Source of the DNA: Stieleria neptunia
GTDB lineage: Bacteria; Planctomycetota; Planctomycetia; Pirellulales; Pirellulaceae
Length of the DNA: 64,000 nucleotides
Reading direction: 5' to 3'
Assembly (NCBI RefSeq): GCF_007754155.1
Contig: NZ_CP037423.1
Span: forward strand, 10,412,938 to 10,476,937
The position numbers were made by a program, and so were the translations under genes. A model generated the notes under the pieces. That model worked only from the letters and a program-made list of their open reading frames with translations. It was not told where the DNA came from and searched no databases. Positions 27,472 to 35,659 of this stretch are shown piece after piece. Positions within the stretch are counted from its first letter, which is position 1. The number at the start of each line of letters is the position of its first letter.

Positions 27472-28155
27472 CTACTCCGCCATGAAAACTTCGGCAATTT
27501 CCCAATCCCGAAGTTTCACGAAATACGCGCGTTCCCCGGCGTCGCCCTCAACACTGTAAACTAGCTCTGCTTCACTCGTATCACCATACAGATTGATTCC
27601 AACTTGCGGCAGCAGCAGCTTGGCAAGCTTACGGGGTTTGGTGATTTCGGGGTGGCATCGAACAAGTGCTGAGCAGATACTTGGCCATAGCTGCGAATGC
27701 CGTTCGCGTAGTGTGATGATTATTGAGCGTTGACACTCGGTCGGTCCATTCTCGTCGGCGCAAATGTGTACGTGTGCGGTCTGGAGCGGTGCCGAATCAA
27801 ACTCGATGATGGCGTCCCAAGAATCGACGTAATAATTCAGATTGCCAAAAACGGGATCGTGCATCGATTTCTGCGGGCTGCCAACGCTGCCCTCTGGTTG
27901 ATCGAACTCGCCAGGCGGAAGAATACGGATGGTGATTTCGTCACCGGTTGCAAGCTCGTGTCGCGGCCAGGCGACGTGATGTTGACGATCTTGCGAGGCA
28001 TCAAACATCCCAAGTCCACTGATGCCGAAGTCGTGCGTTCCATCTCCGTTTTCAGGTTTCCCGTACGATAGAATTGCACTTAGAACGCCGTCGCCATCAA
28101 TTCCGGCGATACAGACACGCTTTCCGTTTTTGATGAGCTCAAACCTTGTTGACAC
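27472..28155 (-). CDS. Hypothetical protein in the repeat-rich tract
   Basis: 227 residues, not recognised. It looks like a real soluble protein: MSTRFELIKNGKRVCIAGIDGDGVLSAILSY opens with a beta-meander, and ITIRILPPGEFDQPEGS, INLYGDTSEAELVYSVEGDAGERAYFVKLRDWEIAEVF form a regular beta-rich C-terminus. No signal peptide, helix or catalytic motif. The pattern (a small single-domain protein with an element-rich flank) is what is seen in immunity-protein or cassette genes, but no toxin partner is nearby. It lies between copies 1 and 2 of repeat R and reads towards copy 1. Base composition is noticeably less GC-rich than neighbouring core genes. Confidence 0.7.
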   Translation of the reverse strand: MSTRFELIKNGKRVCIAGIDGDGVLSAILSYGKPENGDGTHDFGISGLGMFDASQDRQHHVAWPRHELATGDEITIRILPPGEFDQPEGSVGSPQKSMHDPVFGNLNYYVDSWDAIIEFDSAPLQTAHVHICADENGPTECQRSIIITLRERHSQLWPSICSALVRCHPEITKPRKLAKLLLPQVGINLYGDTSEAELVYSVEGDAGERAYFVKLRDWEIAEVFMAE

Positions 28156-28567
28156 TGAGGGCCTCTGATTTCAATGCGGTATAACGTCCCCCGTCATCTG
28201 GCAGGAGCGGAAACACTTGAACTAAAAACTGACTCGATCGGGTGCTCAGGTGCACGGCATTGTTCCTCGGATCTCGTCGAGTGCTCGGCGGCAGCGTTGA
28301 ATGCGACCGATGCAAAAGGATACCGCCGCGAAACAGACGACGCAAATTTTTGCCCGCGAAATGAGCGGCGCGAACGTGGCGGAACAACACAGCGGTGAAT
28401 TGCCACGAAAAACACGAGAAGACACAAAAAGAAAAAGCGATGGTGGCGACCGGAGAGTTTGACAAGCGATCCATTGGGACCGCCGCACAGGCCCGCCGTG
28501 ACTCGGACCAAGTCTCCGATTTGCGTCAGCCAAGAGGCCGTGTCGATTGTCGCGACGTCCAAGCTAT

Positions 28568-29096
28568 CCCGAAGGGATCACAGCCAGTAGCCGGAGGTCA
28601 GCGCAGCGCCACCTCCGGGCAACGCCCTCAATCCTCCCCTCGACCCCCGGACGGGGTCGCAGCAAATCCCGGCACCCCGCCGTGTTCAGCCTCCCGCTCA
28701 ATGGCCCCGCCAAATTCCGACCGGAAAATCGGCAGCGATCACCGTCGGCACGCCGTTTTTCCGCCCCACAGAACGCAGCAGGAAGGTAGGAAAATTTGGG
28801 GCAGGAAAACGGATGCCCGAAAAACGACACCCCGGCTCTCTTTTCCTACCCCAAATTTTCCTACCTCCATCTCCAGCCGATGCCTCCTCCGCGATTCATC
28901 ATCAGAACCCCCGCTCCACTTCGCGTTGAGAAAGTTGGCACGCATGTCAACGCAATCTCCCACAAGGACGCTGGCGTCAGCCCACGGCCCGAAGCCCCAC
29001 GCTGGCCCCACCCCACCGCGACTGCACGTCAACCGCCGAATCGGTAAGCAATTCGACTAAGTTCAACGGTGGCGATCACGCGGTCGCCGCGAACGA
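28568..29096. repeat. Long direct repeat R, copy 2
   Basis: Matches copy 1 (26713-27420) in the same orientation, with the internal hairpin at 28784-28801 and 28849-28866. Its distal end reaches to about 20 bases from the stop of the minus-strand pseudogene at 29115. The remaining stretch 28156-28567 has no convincing gene; it includes an A-rich run near 28400-28440 (GAAAAACACGAGAAGACACA). Confidence 0.85.
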
Positions 29097-29114
29097 CTCA
29101 CCACTTCAGTAAAC

Positions 29115-29588
29115 TCAACTCGGCGACTCACCGGCATCGTCTGGTTCGTCGCCGTTCTGGTCAGTGCAATTGTTCGGATGAGAATCGCCAACTGCATGAC
29201 GAGCAACCCGGCCAAACGCAACCAGCACAAGAAACACGAATGGTGAAAGAACAGTCGCCTGCACAGCATATTGCATCCGTTTTCCACGCTGTATACGGCG
29301 CCAATAGTACGCACCATAGTCGTTTGACCAAGTGTTCAAATCGTCCGGATCGTCCCCATCAGTTCTTGAGATTCCGTCCTCACCGTTTGAATACAAGTGC
29401 ACGGAAAATTCAGGATTCTCGCATACAGCGTCATGTCGCGTTGCCAGCTCGTATGAGTTTCCCCAAGGGTCGTTCAGGCCATCGAGATCAATCGCCAGCT
29501 GCTGGATGTCAGCGTCAGCAACGGCGTCGGTATGTGTGTATGAAACCAGCTCTCTGGTGAATGGCGAGTTGGAACAGCCAGCGATGCC
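29115..29588 (-). pseudogene. N-terminally truncated GspG-like (pseudopilin C-terminal-like) protein
   Basis: The minus-strand frame from just after a TGA at 29589-29591 to the stop at 29115 encodes 157 residues but has no start codon before the GTG at 29402. It contains LNDPWGNSYEL, then SVHLYSNGEDGISRTDGDDPDDLNTW, the pattern of the C-terminal half of GspG-type major pseudopilins (DPWGNPY ... YSxGPDG ... DDI). After that come a hydrophobic helix (TVLSPFVFLVLVAFGRVA) and an acidic tail. The first codons read GIAGCSN, like the end of a lipoprotein signal, but no hydrophobic leader is found in any frame upstream. I read it as a decayed gene; a short protein from the GTG is the alternative. Confidence 0.6.
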
Positions 29589-29684
29589 TCAGTCACGACA
29601 ACGTGCTTTTCACATCAAAACGCCGCGCCCGCGACATCGATCCATCGCCTGGCTCTGCGCTTTCCGTTACGACTGCCAGACCAC

Positions 29685-30086
29685 TCAACTCCGCCAAAAA
29701 ATACCGGTGAGGAAGCCGACCTTGCAGTAGCGAACAATCTCTGTGCCGTCTTCGCTAGTGTACTCTACTCGGTAGTGACGCTCACCTCGCTCGAAAAGCC
29801 AGCCGGGAGCAAACGGTGCCCAGGTGATCCTTGGATTGCGAATGCTCTTGTGTCTTGCAGCTGACGTTAGATTGCTTCGATCGGCGTGGAAGACGGCGAT
29901 GCGGAATATGACGTATGCAATTGATAGATACGCGATGGTGACGAATGACATCGAATGGAATCGTGAGTAGGCGATGCATGACGAACCAATAGCCGGTGGA
30001 GATAGGTGAGGCAGCAACTCCACCGAAATAGGGCGTTTCAATTCAATCGCAGATTGGTGCGGTTCAGCGAACTCGCGCCCGCACAC
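29685..30086 (-). CDS. Small membrane-anchored hypothetical protein
   Basis: Up to 133 residues; an ATG at 29949-29951 (MSFVTIAYL) would give 88. One hydrophobic helix (FVTIAYLSIAYVIFRIAVF) precedes a compact C-terminal domain, WAPFAPGWLFERGERHYRVEYTSEDGTEIVRYCKVGFLTGIFW, whose WLFE.GER.Y.V.Y...G......CK pattern I recall from small planctomycete proteins of unknown function. No catalytic residues are apparent. It lies upstream, on the same strand, of the truncated GspG-like gene in the repeat-rich tract. Confidence 0.6.
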   Translation of the reverse strand: MCGREFAEPHQSAIELKRPISVELLPHLSPPAIGSSCIAYSRFHSMSFVTIAYLSIAYVIFRIAVFHADRSNLTSAARHKSIRNPRITWAPFAPGWLFERGERHYRVEYTSEDGTEIVRYCKVGFLTGIFWRS

Positions 30087-30860
30087 GTTGTGTTGCGTGA
30101 CACCGTGAACGCGAGTTCCGCTGCAAGCGCTGGTTCTGCGCGGACTTCAATGGCGGGCGACCTCCGGTGCGAAGGTCGCGGCGCCGTAAACGTCAAACCA
30201 GTTTAGCAGATCCTGCTGGACCTACCTGAGTCGAACGTGCCAGGAAACACCGCTGTCTTCAAAAGACGGAGTCGCTGATGCTATCCGGTATCGCGTCAAA
30301 TGAGACATGGCAAAGAATCGGAACCATCCGATCGTCCTTTCTGCGCCCCCAGACAGCCCAACGCTGTGAAGCATTTTTCCTATGTGTTTCTTGAGGTTTT
30401 AGCGGCAGGGCGCGAGCCCTCCGGTTCTTCCTCTCTGCCAAAACACCGGAGGGCTCGCGCCCTACCGCTAAAAAATGCTTCACAGCGTTGCCGGCAGCCC
30501 CTCGGATCGATTGGCGTTGGTGTAAGTGGGTGTCGTTGATCGCGAACTGAATTCCGCGATTCACCGTTCGACCTCCCCTCGCTGCGCTCGAACTTCCGGC
30601 CAGGAGGGTGACTTTAAAACTGAACGATCTCTGCAGGGAGGGTTGAGCGAAACACGGTCGTGAAGCTTGCACCAGTCGTGACGGTTTTCCCGACCGGAAC
30701 CTCCGTCGAACCGGGCAATTGCGGCGTCCCGCTGGATCGCCGCTGACGCGGTTGCCGATGTCCGACTTGGGCGAGTCTGCGCCCGCTTGGTGTGTGTCCC
30801 GATTCCTTGCCGACCCCCATCGCGTGACAGAGGCGACTCTGTTCACCAAGGCGGCAGACC
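30087..30860. other. Gene-free stretch with one palindrome
   Basis: About 770 bases. Apart from the palindrome at 30361-30488 nothing convincing is seen; short frames on both strands lack ribosome sites and protein character. Confidence 0.5.
30361..30488. repeat. Palindromic dispersed repeat, family F, copy 1
   Basis: Outer arms 30361-30378 and 30471-30488 are an exact 18-base inverted pair (ACGCTGTGAAGCATTTTT); further in, GCGGCAGGGCGCGAGCCCTC and its complement pair around CTTCCTCTCTGCC. The same palindrome recurs at 62730-62979, where another element has been inserted into its right arm. Confidence 0.85.
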
Positions 30861-31931
30861 ATGTGCGCGTATCCTTTTCATCAAATGGAAGAACAACGAC
30901 GAACGGGCCCGTTCCTGATGCTGGTCACGATCTGCATCCTCGTCGGGGCTGCGATCTACTTTTCCCAGCACTTCCAGATCGCGGGACTGGATCAACTGAC
31001 GATCACTCCCAAATCGGAGGATTCGGCCGAAGCCCCCGATCCGCTTGATGACCTGTTGTTCGTTTCGGCGAACCAACAAAACGGGCTTTCCACCGGCGGA
31101 TCGGTCGCGCCGGCACCTTTTGTCGCCCGCTCGGTCAACGCCAACCGAAACGTCCGGAACCTGCGAATCGGATCGTGGGCGCTTAGCGGGTTCGGACCGA
31201 GCAAACTGGCCAGCGAACATTGCCGGTTGAACCTGATCCGCATGATTCGCAAGTTTGACGTCATCGCGCTGCAACAAATCACCGCGGCCGAGCGCGACCT
31301 GATCCCGCGGTTGGTGGACGAGATCAACGAGGGAGGGCGCAGCTTCGATTTCGCGCTCGGCGCACCGTCCGGGCCGACGGATCGATCCGAGCAATTGGCG
31401 ATCTTGTTTAATGTCAATCGAGTTCAAATCGATCGATCACAAACCTACTCCGTCGCCGATCCAGAAGACCAGATGACGTATGATCCGATGGTCGTCTGGT
31501 TTCGCGCCGCCGAACCCACTGTCGATGCCGCCTGGACGTTCTCGGTCGTCAACGTCCGCATCAACTTGGCGCGTGCACCGGTCGAGGTCGGTTTGTTGCC
31601 AGGCATCTTTGCCTCGGTGCGGGCCGACGGTCGTGGCGAAGATGACGTGGTGATGGCCGGGCTGTTTCAGGCCGACGACTCCTATTTGATTCCGCGTGTG
31701 ATGGGCGCCGACGTCGTTGCCGCGGTGGACAGCACGACGACCGACATCTTTAGCCGCCATCAGACCTGCAACATTTTGGTCGACCGCAATCGGACCAACG
31801 AATTCGTCGGCCGTGGCGGACCGGTCGACTTCTTGCGGCTGTTCAACCTGAATCTCAGCCAGGCCGAAGCCGTCAGCAGCCATCTGCCGGTCTTCGCCGA
31901 GTTTACCGCCACCGAAGGCGGCACGCTGTAA
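30861..31931 (+). CDS. Membrane-anchored EEP-fold (endonuclease/exonuclease/phosphatase-like) protein, catalytic residues altered
   Basis: 356 residues from the ATG at 30861 (ATG 30885 is the alternative). One N-terminal helix (FLMLVTICILVGAAIYF, residues 18-34) anchors it; a linker follows. From residue 100 the fold matches EEP proteins: LRIGSWALSGFGPSKL, then IRKFDVIALQQITAAE, a middle WTFSVVNVRINLAR, and SSHLPVFAEF at the end. The catalytic Glu of the usual QE motif is Gln139, the GDFN motif reads AGLFQAD, and SDH is SSH. DNase I-like activity is therefore doubtful. It may be a binding protein derived from a nuclease fold. A family with these changes seems to exist in planctomycetes. Confidence 0.78.
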   Translation: MCAYPFHQMEEQRRTGPFLMLVTICILVGAAIYFSQHFQIAGLDQLTITPKSEDSAEAPDPLDDLLFVSANQQNGLSTGGSVAPAPFVARSVNANRNVRNLRIGSWALSGFGPSKLASEHCRLNLIRMIRKFDVIALQQITAAERDLIPRLVDEINEGGRSFDFALGAPSGPTDRSEQLAILFNVNRVQIDRSQTYSVADPEDQMTYDPMVVWFRAAEPTVDAAWTFSVVNVRINLARAPVEVGLLPGIFASVRADGRGEDDVVMAGLFQADDSYLIPRVMGADVVAAVDSTTTDIFSRHQTCNILVDRNRTNEFVGRGGPVDFLRLFNLNLSQAEAVSSHLPVFAEFTATEGGTL

Positions 31932-32179
31932 TCGCACGTCTCGTTCCAAGGCTCCGCCTTGGAACGGGCTTGCCAAGAGGCTCTGCCTGGGCATCGTGAG
32001 GCGGAGCCTCGCGACCCTTGCGTTCCCAGGCAGGAGCCTGGGAACGAGGCCGCAATGTAATCACACACCTCATGCCAACGCTCCGCCTCACACGGTCGCC
32101 GGCGGAGCCGGCGGAGGTGGCAAGCAGGATGCTTACCCCACGCCTCCCAGGCGGGAGCCTGGGAACGAGGCCGCAAGGG
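31932..32179. repeat. Cluster of short palindromic repeats, family G
   Basis: CTCCCAGGCGGGAGCCTGGGA-type palindromes occur at about 32025-32053 and 32147-32175, each followed by ACGAGGCCGCAA; related GGCTCCGCCTTGGAACGGGC and GAGGCGGAGCCTCGC hairpins lie at 31945-32010. They sit between the convergent EEP and 1146-residue genes and may also terminate transcription. Confidence 0.7.
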
Positions 32180-35100
32180 TCACTTGCGGCGGCGGAAGGC
32201 GTCAAAGGCGTCGCGGATCGCCGGGGGCGCTTGGCGGCGGTTGCCCGAATCTCGCAGGTTGCGGAGTGAATCGGCGGCGTCGCGGGTCGACGGGGCGGGT
32301 GAATCACTCGGCTGCAAGCCGAGACTGCGGAGGGCATCCTGCAGCTCGTTGGTCGAACCAGCCGGCTGAGTCGGTTGGTCCAGCTCGCGCACCTTTTCCC
32401 ACCGCTCGCGAAAACGCTGCAGATCTTGCTCGGTCCAGTCCAACTCCTTCAACAGGTCTTCATCCACCTGGTCGCGCGTCTCGTCCAAGTAGTCCAACAC
32501 CATGTCGGTCGCCTTCTTCGCATACTCCAAATCAGGCGGAGGCGGTGGTTCGGCCGCCGCGTCACCGGCGTCGGGTGACGTGCCCGTTCCGCTGCCTTGG
32601 CTGCCGGAGGACGCATCGGGCGACGGGGGCGATGGTGATTGCCCCGGCGGCGGATCACCGCTTTGGCTTGAACCCGACGGGTCAGGCGAATCCGCTCCTT
32701 CACGTGACCCGCTTTCACCCTTCGACCCACTCGCTGGGTCCGGTTGCCCTTTCGGATCCCCTGATTCGGATCCGCCCGGGTCTTGCCCCTCGGGCTTCCC
32801 GCCGTCGGGTGCTGCTCCGGATTCCTGCTCGCCTGAACCTTGCTCGCCTGAACCTTGCTCGCCTGAACCTTGCTCGCCTGAACCTTGCTCGCCTGAACCT
32901 TGTTCGCCAGTCCCTTGTTCACCAGCCGCCTGTTCGTCGGTCCCCTGTTGGCCGTTGTCGGGATCGGACTGTGAAGAATCGCCACTGCCGCTTTGCTCTT
33001 CACCGGCTGCCTGCTCGCCGGCTGACTTGCCCTGGGACGACTCCTGTTCTCCCGCATCCGACTTCGGGGATTGGGTATCGCCGGCCCCTTCGTCTGCCGA
33101 CTCGGAGTCGCCGGCGGAACCCTCGTTTTGGGGCGGCTGATTTCGGTCGGCCGGTGAGCCATCACGGGATTGATTTTGCTTTTGTTTTTCGAGGTAATCC
33201 TTGATCCGTTCAAAGGCTTGGCCGTCGTGTTCCGGTGGCGCCTTGGACGGCTCTCCGCCGGAGGGCGATTGCGATTCGGATCCGGCGCTGTCGCTGCTGG
33301 ACGAATCGCCTTCGCCGCTGGACGAATCGGCACCGTCGGTCGAATTCGGTTCCGACCCGTTGGGATTCGACGTTCCGCTGCCATCGCCCGCGTCTTGCAT
33401 GGAGCCATCCGATTGACCGGTTCCTTGCGTGCCCTGCGCGTCTTGGGCCCCGTCGTTGGCTGGGGATTGTCCCTCCGGCTGTTGGTCGGTTGAGGGAGAC
33501 GACGGGGGATCGCTGCTGTTCGGATCGGTGCTGTTCGGATCGGTTGGCTCACCCGCCGGCGATTGCCCGCCGGGGTCCGACGGATCGCTGCTGCCGGGTT
33601 GGCCGTCGGTTGGGGACTGGCTTTCGGTGCCCGATTGGCCGGTGGCGCCTTCGCCCGAGCTTTGCTCGCCGGGCTGCTGCGGCGAACTTCCACCCTGTTC
33701 TCCGTCACTCGGATCCTGGTTCTCGCCGCTCGACTCGCTGCCGCCGGAACCTTCTCCGCCGCTGCTTTGGCCTTCGGATCCCTGGCTGGGATCACCCTGG
33801 CTTTGACCGCCTTGCCCCTGTGCCCCTTCGCCGCCCGAACTCTGTTGCCCCTCTCCCTGCTGGGATTGTTCGACATCGCTGGCGGGCCGATCATCGGGCG
33901 CCGACAGGCCGTCATTGCCCGTCGGGTCCTGGGGCAATGGTTCGGCGTCTTCGACGATCCGAATCTCGATCGGGTCGGTGGTGGCTTGATTGGGTTGGAC
34001 GTTGGGATCGCCGGGGATGTTGCGATTGTCGATCGCGGTGGCCGAGATCCGGACCACATCGCCGGCGCGGAGCAGATGTTCCAGCGGGCGGAACCGATAC
34101 TCCATCACCTGGTTGCCCTTGCCGTTTCCATCGTCGGGTTTGACCCAGATGACGGGATCTTCCAGCGTGTCGATGCCACGCTCGATCCGCAGCGTGACGC
34201 GTTGCAACTCAAAGTCGGCATCCATGGCGTGGACTTCGATGATCTGTTGGGCTCCGACCGGGACTTCGATCGGCGATTTTTTGGGCACCACGATCGCGAC
34301 TTCCGGCGGCAGATCCGCGATGACCTTGATCGGATAGATGATCGGATCGGGATTCGCCTGCTCGTTGGAATCCCAGACACGGATGCGGAAACTTTCCAGT
34401 TCCACCGACGCGGTTTTGCCGCGGGCACAGCGGAGTGTGACATCGGACGTCAACGTGACTCCATCGTCGCCGATCGCGATCGGGGTGCGTCCGGCGGTGG
34501 CCCGTACCGTGTCGCCGAGTGCTTTCGGGTTGAATTGCAACTCGGCCCGGGCGATTGGGCGATTGGTTTTGGCGGTGATCCGGATCTTTGTCCCATCGAT
34601 CGCCGTGATCGCGGGGCTGGATGTGGTGCGGGGTTTTTGCCGGGTGTAGGCGGGCGGTTGATAACGCACGCTCTCAATGGCGACGACCGGAACATTCTGG
34701 ACCGACAATTCAAAGGGCCCGGCGACCGCGTCGCCGGCTTGGACGCTGTAGCGGACGATGCCCGAGGCGGCATGGTCCAGGCTGAGCGTTCCGACGAAAC
34801 GATTCGAGCTGGGGTCGAGCTCCAGTTCCGCTTCTCGCGGCGTTCCGTCCGTCGACCAGCGACACACCACCGCTTCGCCATCGCGGAGCCCGTCGACGTC
34901 GGCGGAGATTTTTAGATCACGGCCGGCAAGGGCTTCGGCATCACCGGGGAGGACGTCCCGAATTTCGACACGTCGTGCGGGATCGATCGCGGCCAGCGGG
35001 ATCGCCAATCGCTTGGCCGACGCCAGCGAGCTTTTCGGCGACCCGACGCAGTAGGCGGCCAACAGCGCGAACACGGCCGCGGCGGTGATCCACCATTTAA

Positions 35101-35620
35101 ACGTGCCGGTGGCTTCACGCGGCAGCACGTCGTGTGATTTCAGCAGCGATGCGGCGCGGGTCCCGATCGCCCGCAAGACACGAACGCGGACACCACGTCG
35201 CGAATCGCCGTCGTTGAGCGTGACGTAGCTGGTCAATTGTTGCCGATAGTCGGGGTGGTCTTGCTCCAGTGCCCAAGCGGCGTATTCCCGTGTGACGCGC
35301 GAGGTCATCACGGGCCAGGCGCGGCGGATCAAAAACCAGCCTGCCAGCGTGACCAGGGCGGCAAAGCTGGCCGAGCGAACGATCGGTCCCGGCGAATAGA
35401 CCCAGTGATCCACCACCAGCCAGACCAACAAGGCCAGCATCGAACCGATCACGACCATCAATCCCGTTCGCGTCAATTCGCTCCACCACAAGGCTCGACG
35501 CGCCTCGTCGATCCGCTGCTCGATCAACTGTTCGGCGGCCGTGCGTTTGGCAGCCTCCGTGCCTTGTGACGGATCAACCGAACGTTTTGACGGCGTGACG
35601 GGTGGTGCGACGGTAGACAT
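32180..35620 (-). CDS. Large membrane protein with low-complexity tail (DUF4175-like)
   Basis: 1146 residues. After a basic N-terminus two helices (GLMVVIGSMLALLVWLVVDHWVY and SASFAALVTLAGWFLI) and a third near residue 180 (WWITAAAVFALLAAYCVG) anchor it. Residues 210-560 form Ig-like beta domains (RDLKISADVDGLRDGEAVVCRW; PPEVAIVVPKKSPIEVPVG). Residues 570-1055 are almost entirely Ser, Gly, Gln, Glu, Asp and Pro, including five EQGSG-type pentapeptides. A conserved helical end (ATDMVLDYLDETRDQVDEDLLKELDW) follows. Similar proteins accompany MoxR/DUF58/von Willebrand operons in planctomycetes, but no such genes lie next to it here; hisS is upstream with 39 bases between them. Confidence 0.8.
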   Translation of the reverse strand: MSTVAPPVTPSKRSVDPSQGTEAAKRTAAEQLIEQRIDEARRALWWSELTRTGLMVVIGSMLALLVWLVVDHWVYSPGPIVRSASFAALVTLAGWFLIRRAWPVMTSRVTREYAAWALEQDHPDYRQQLTSYVTLNDGDSRRGVRVRVLRAIGTRAASLLKSHDVLPREATGTFKWWITAAAVFALLAAYCVGSPKSSLASAKRLAIPLAAIDPARRVEIRDVLPGDAEALAGRDLKISADVDGLRDGEAVVCRWSTDGTPREAELELDPSSNRFVGTLSLDHAASGIVRYSVQAGDAVAGPFELSVQNVPVVAIESVRYQPPAYTRQKPRTTSSPAITAIDGTKIRITAKTNRPIARAELQFNPKALGDTVRATAGRTPIAIGDDGVTLTSDVTLRCARGKTASVELESFRIRVWDSNEQANPDPIIYPIKVIADLPPEVAIVVPKKSPIEVPVGAQQIIEVHAMDADFELQRVTLRIERGIDTLEDPVIWVKPDDGNGKGNQVMEYRFRPLEHLLRAGDVVRISATAIDNRNIPGDPNVQPNQATTDPIEIRIVEDAEPLPQDPTGNDGLSAPDDRPASDVEQSQQGEGQQSSGGEGAQGQGGQSQGDPSQGSEGQSSGGEGSGGSESSGENQDPSDGEQGGSSPQQPGEQSSGEGATGQSGTESQSPTDGQPGSSDPSDPGGQSPAGEPTDPNSTDPNSSDPPSSPSTDQQPEGQSPANDGAQDAQGTQGTGQSDGSMQDAGDGSGTSNPNGSEPNSTDGADSSSGEGDSSSSDSAGSESQSPSGGEPSKAPPEHDGQAFERIKDYLEKQKQNQSRDGSPADRNQPPQNEGSAGDSESADEGAGDTQSPKSDAGEQESSQGKSAGEQAAGEEQSGSGDSSQSDPDNGQQGTDEQAAGEQGTGEQGSGEQGSGEQGSGEQGSGEQGSGEQESGAAPDGGKPEGQDPGGSESGDPKGQPDPASGSKGESGSREGADSPDPSGSSQSGDPPPGQSPSPPSPDASSGSQGSGTGTSPDAGDAAAEPPPPPDLEYAKKATDMVLDYLDETRDQVDEDLLKELDWTEQDLQRFRERWEKVRELDQPTQPAGSTNELQDALRSLGLQPSDSPAPSTRDAADSLRNLRDSGNRRQAPPAIRDAFDAFRRRK
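32827..32901. repeat. Five 15-bp tandem repeats coding EQGSG
   Basis: The unit GCTCGCCTGAACCTT is repeated five times without change inside the low-complexity part of the 1146-residue protein gene. Exact nucleotide identity suggests recent expansion by slippage. Confidence 0.92.
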
Positions 35621-35659
35621 GGGGCCTTGAGGATGGCGTAACGGAGAGCCCGAGACGTT

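Noticed and set aside
28139..28562. Minus-strand frames of 95-122 residues upstream of the 227-residue gene
   Set aside because: Overlapping frames with Arg/Ser-rich sequence through an A-rich repeat-like stretch; none has a ribosome site.
28395..29060. 221-residue plus-strand frame over repeat R copy 2
   Set aside because: Coding potential is not conserved in copy 1, where the frame is broken; the repeat itself explains the sequence.
30215..30250. Stretch TGAGTCGAACGTGCCAGG looked like the T-arm of a tRNA
   Set aside because: No acceptor, D or anticodon stem can be paired around it.
31996..33204. 402-residue plus-strand frame
   Set aside because: Runs through palindromic repeats and antisense to the low-complexity tail of the 1146-residue protein; Arg/Pro-rich shadow.
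32449..34059. 536-residue second frame within the low-complexity gene, same strand
   Set aside because: Out-of-frame reading of a repetitive GC-rich tract; Arg/Lys/Pro-rich with no fold pattern.
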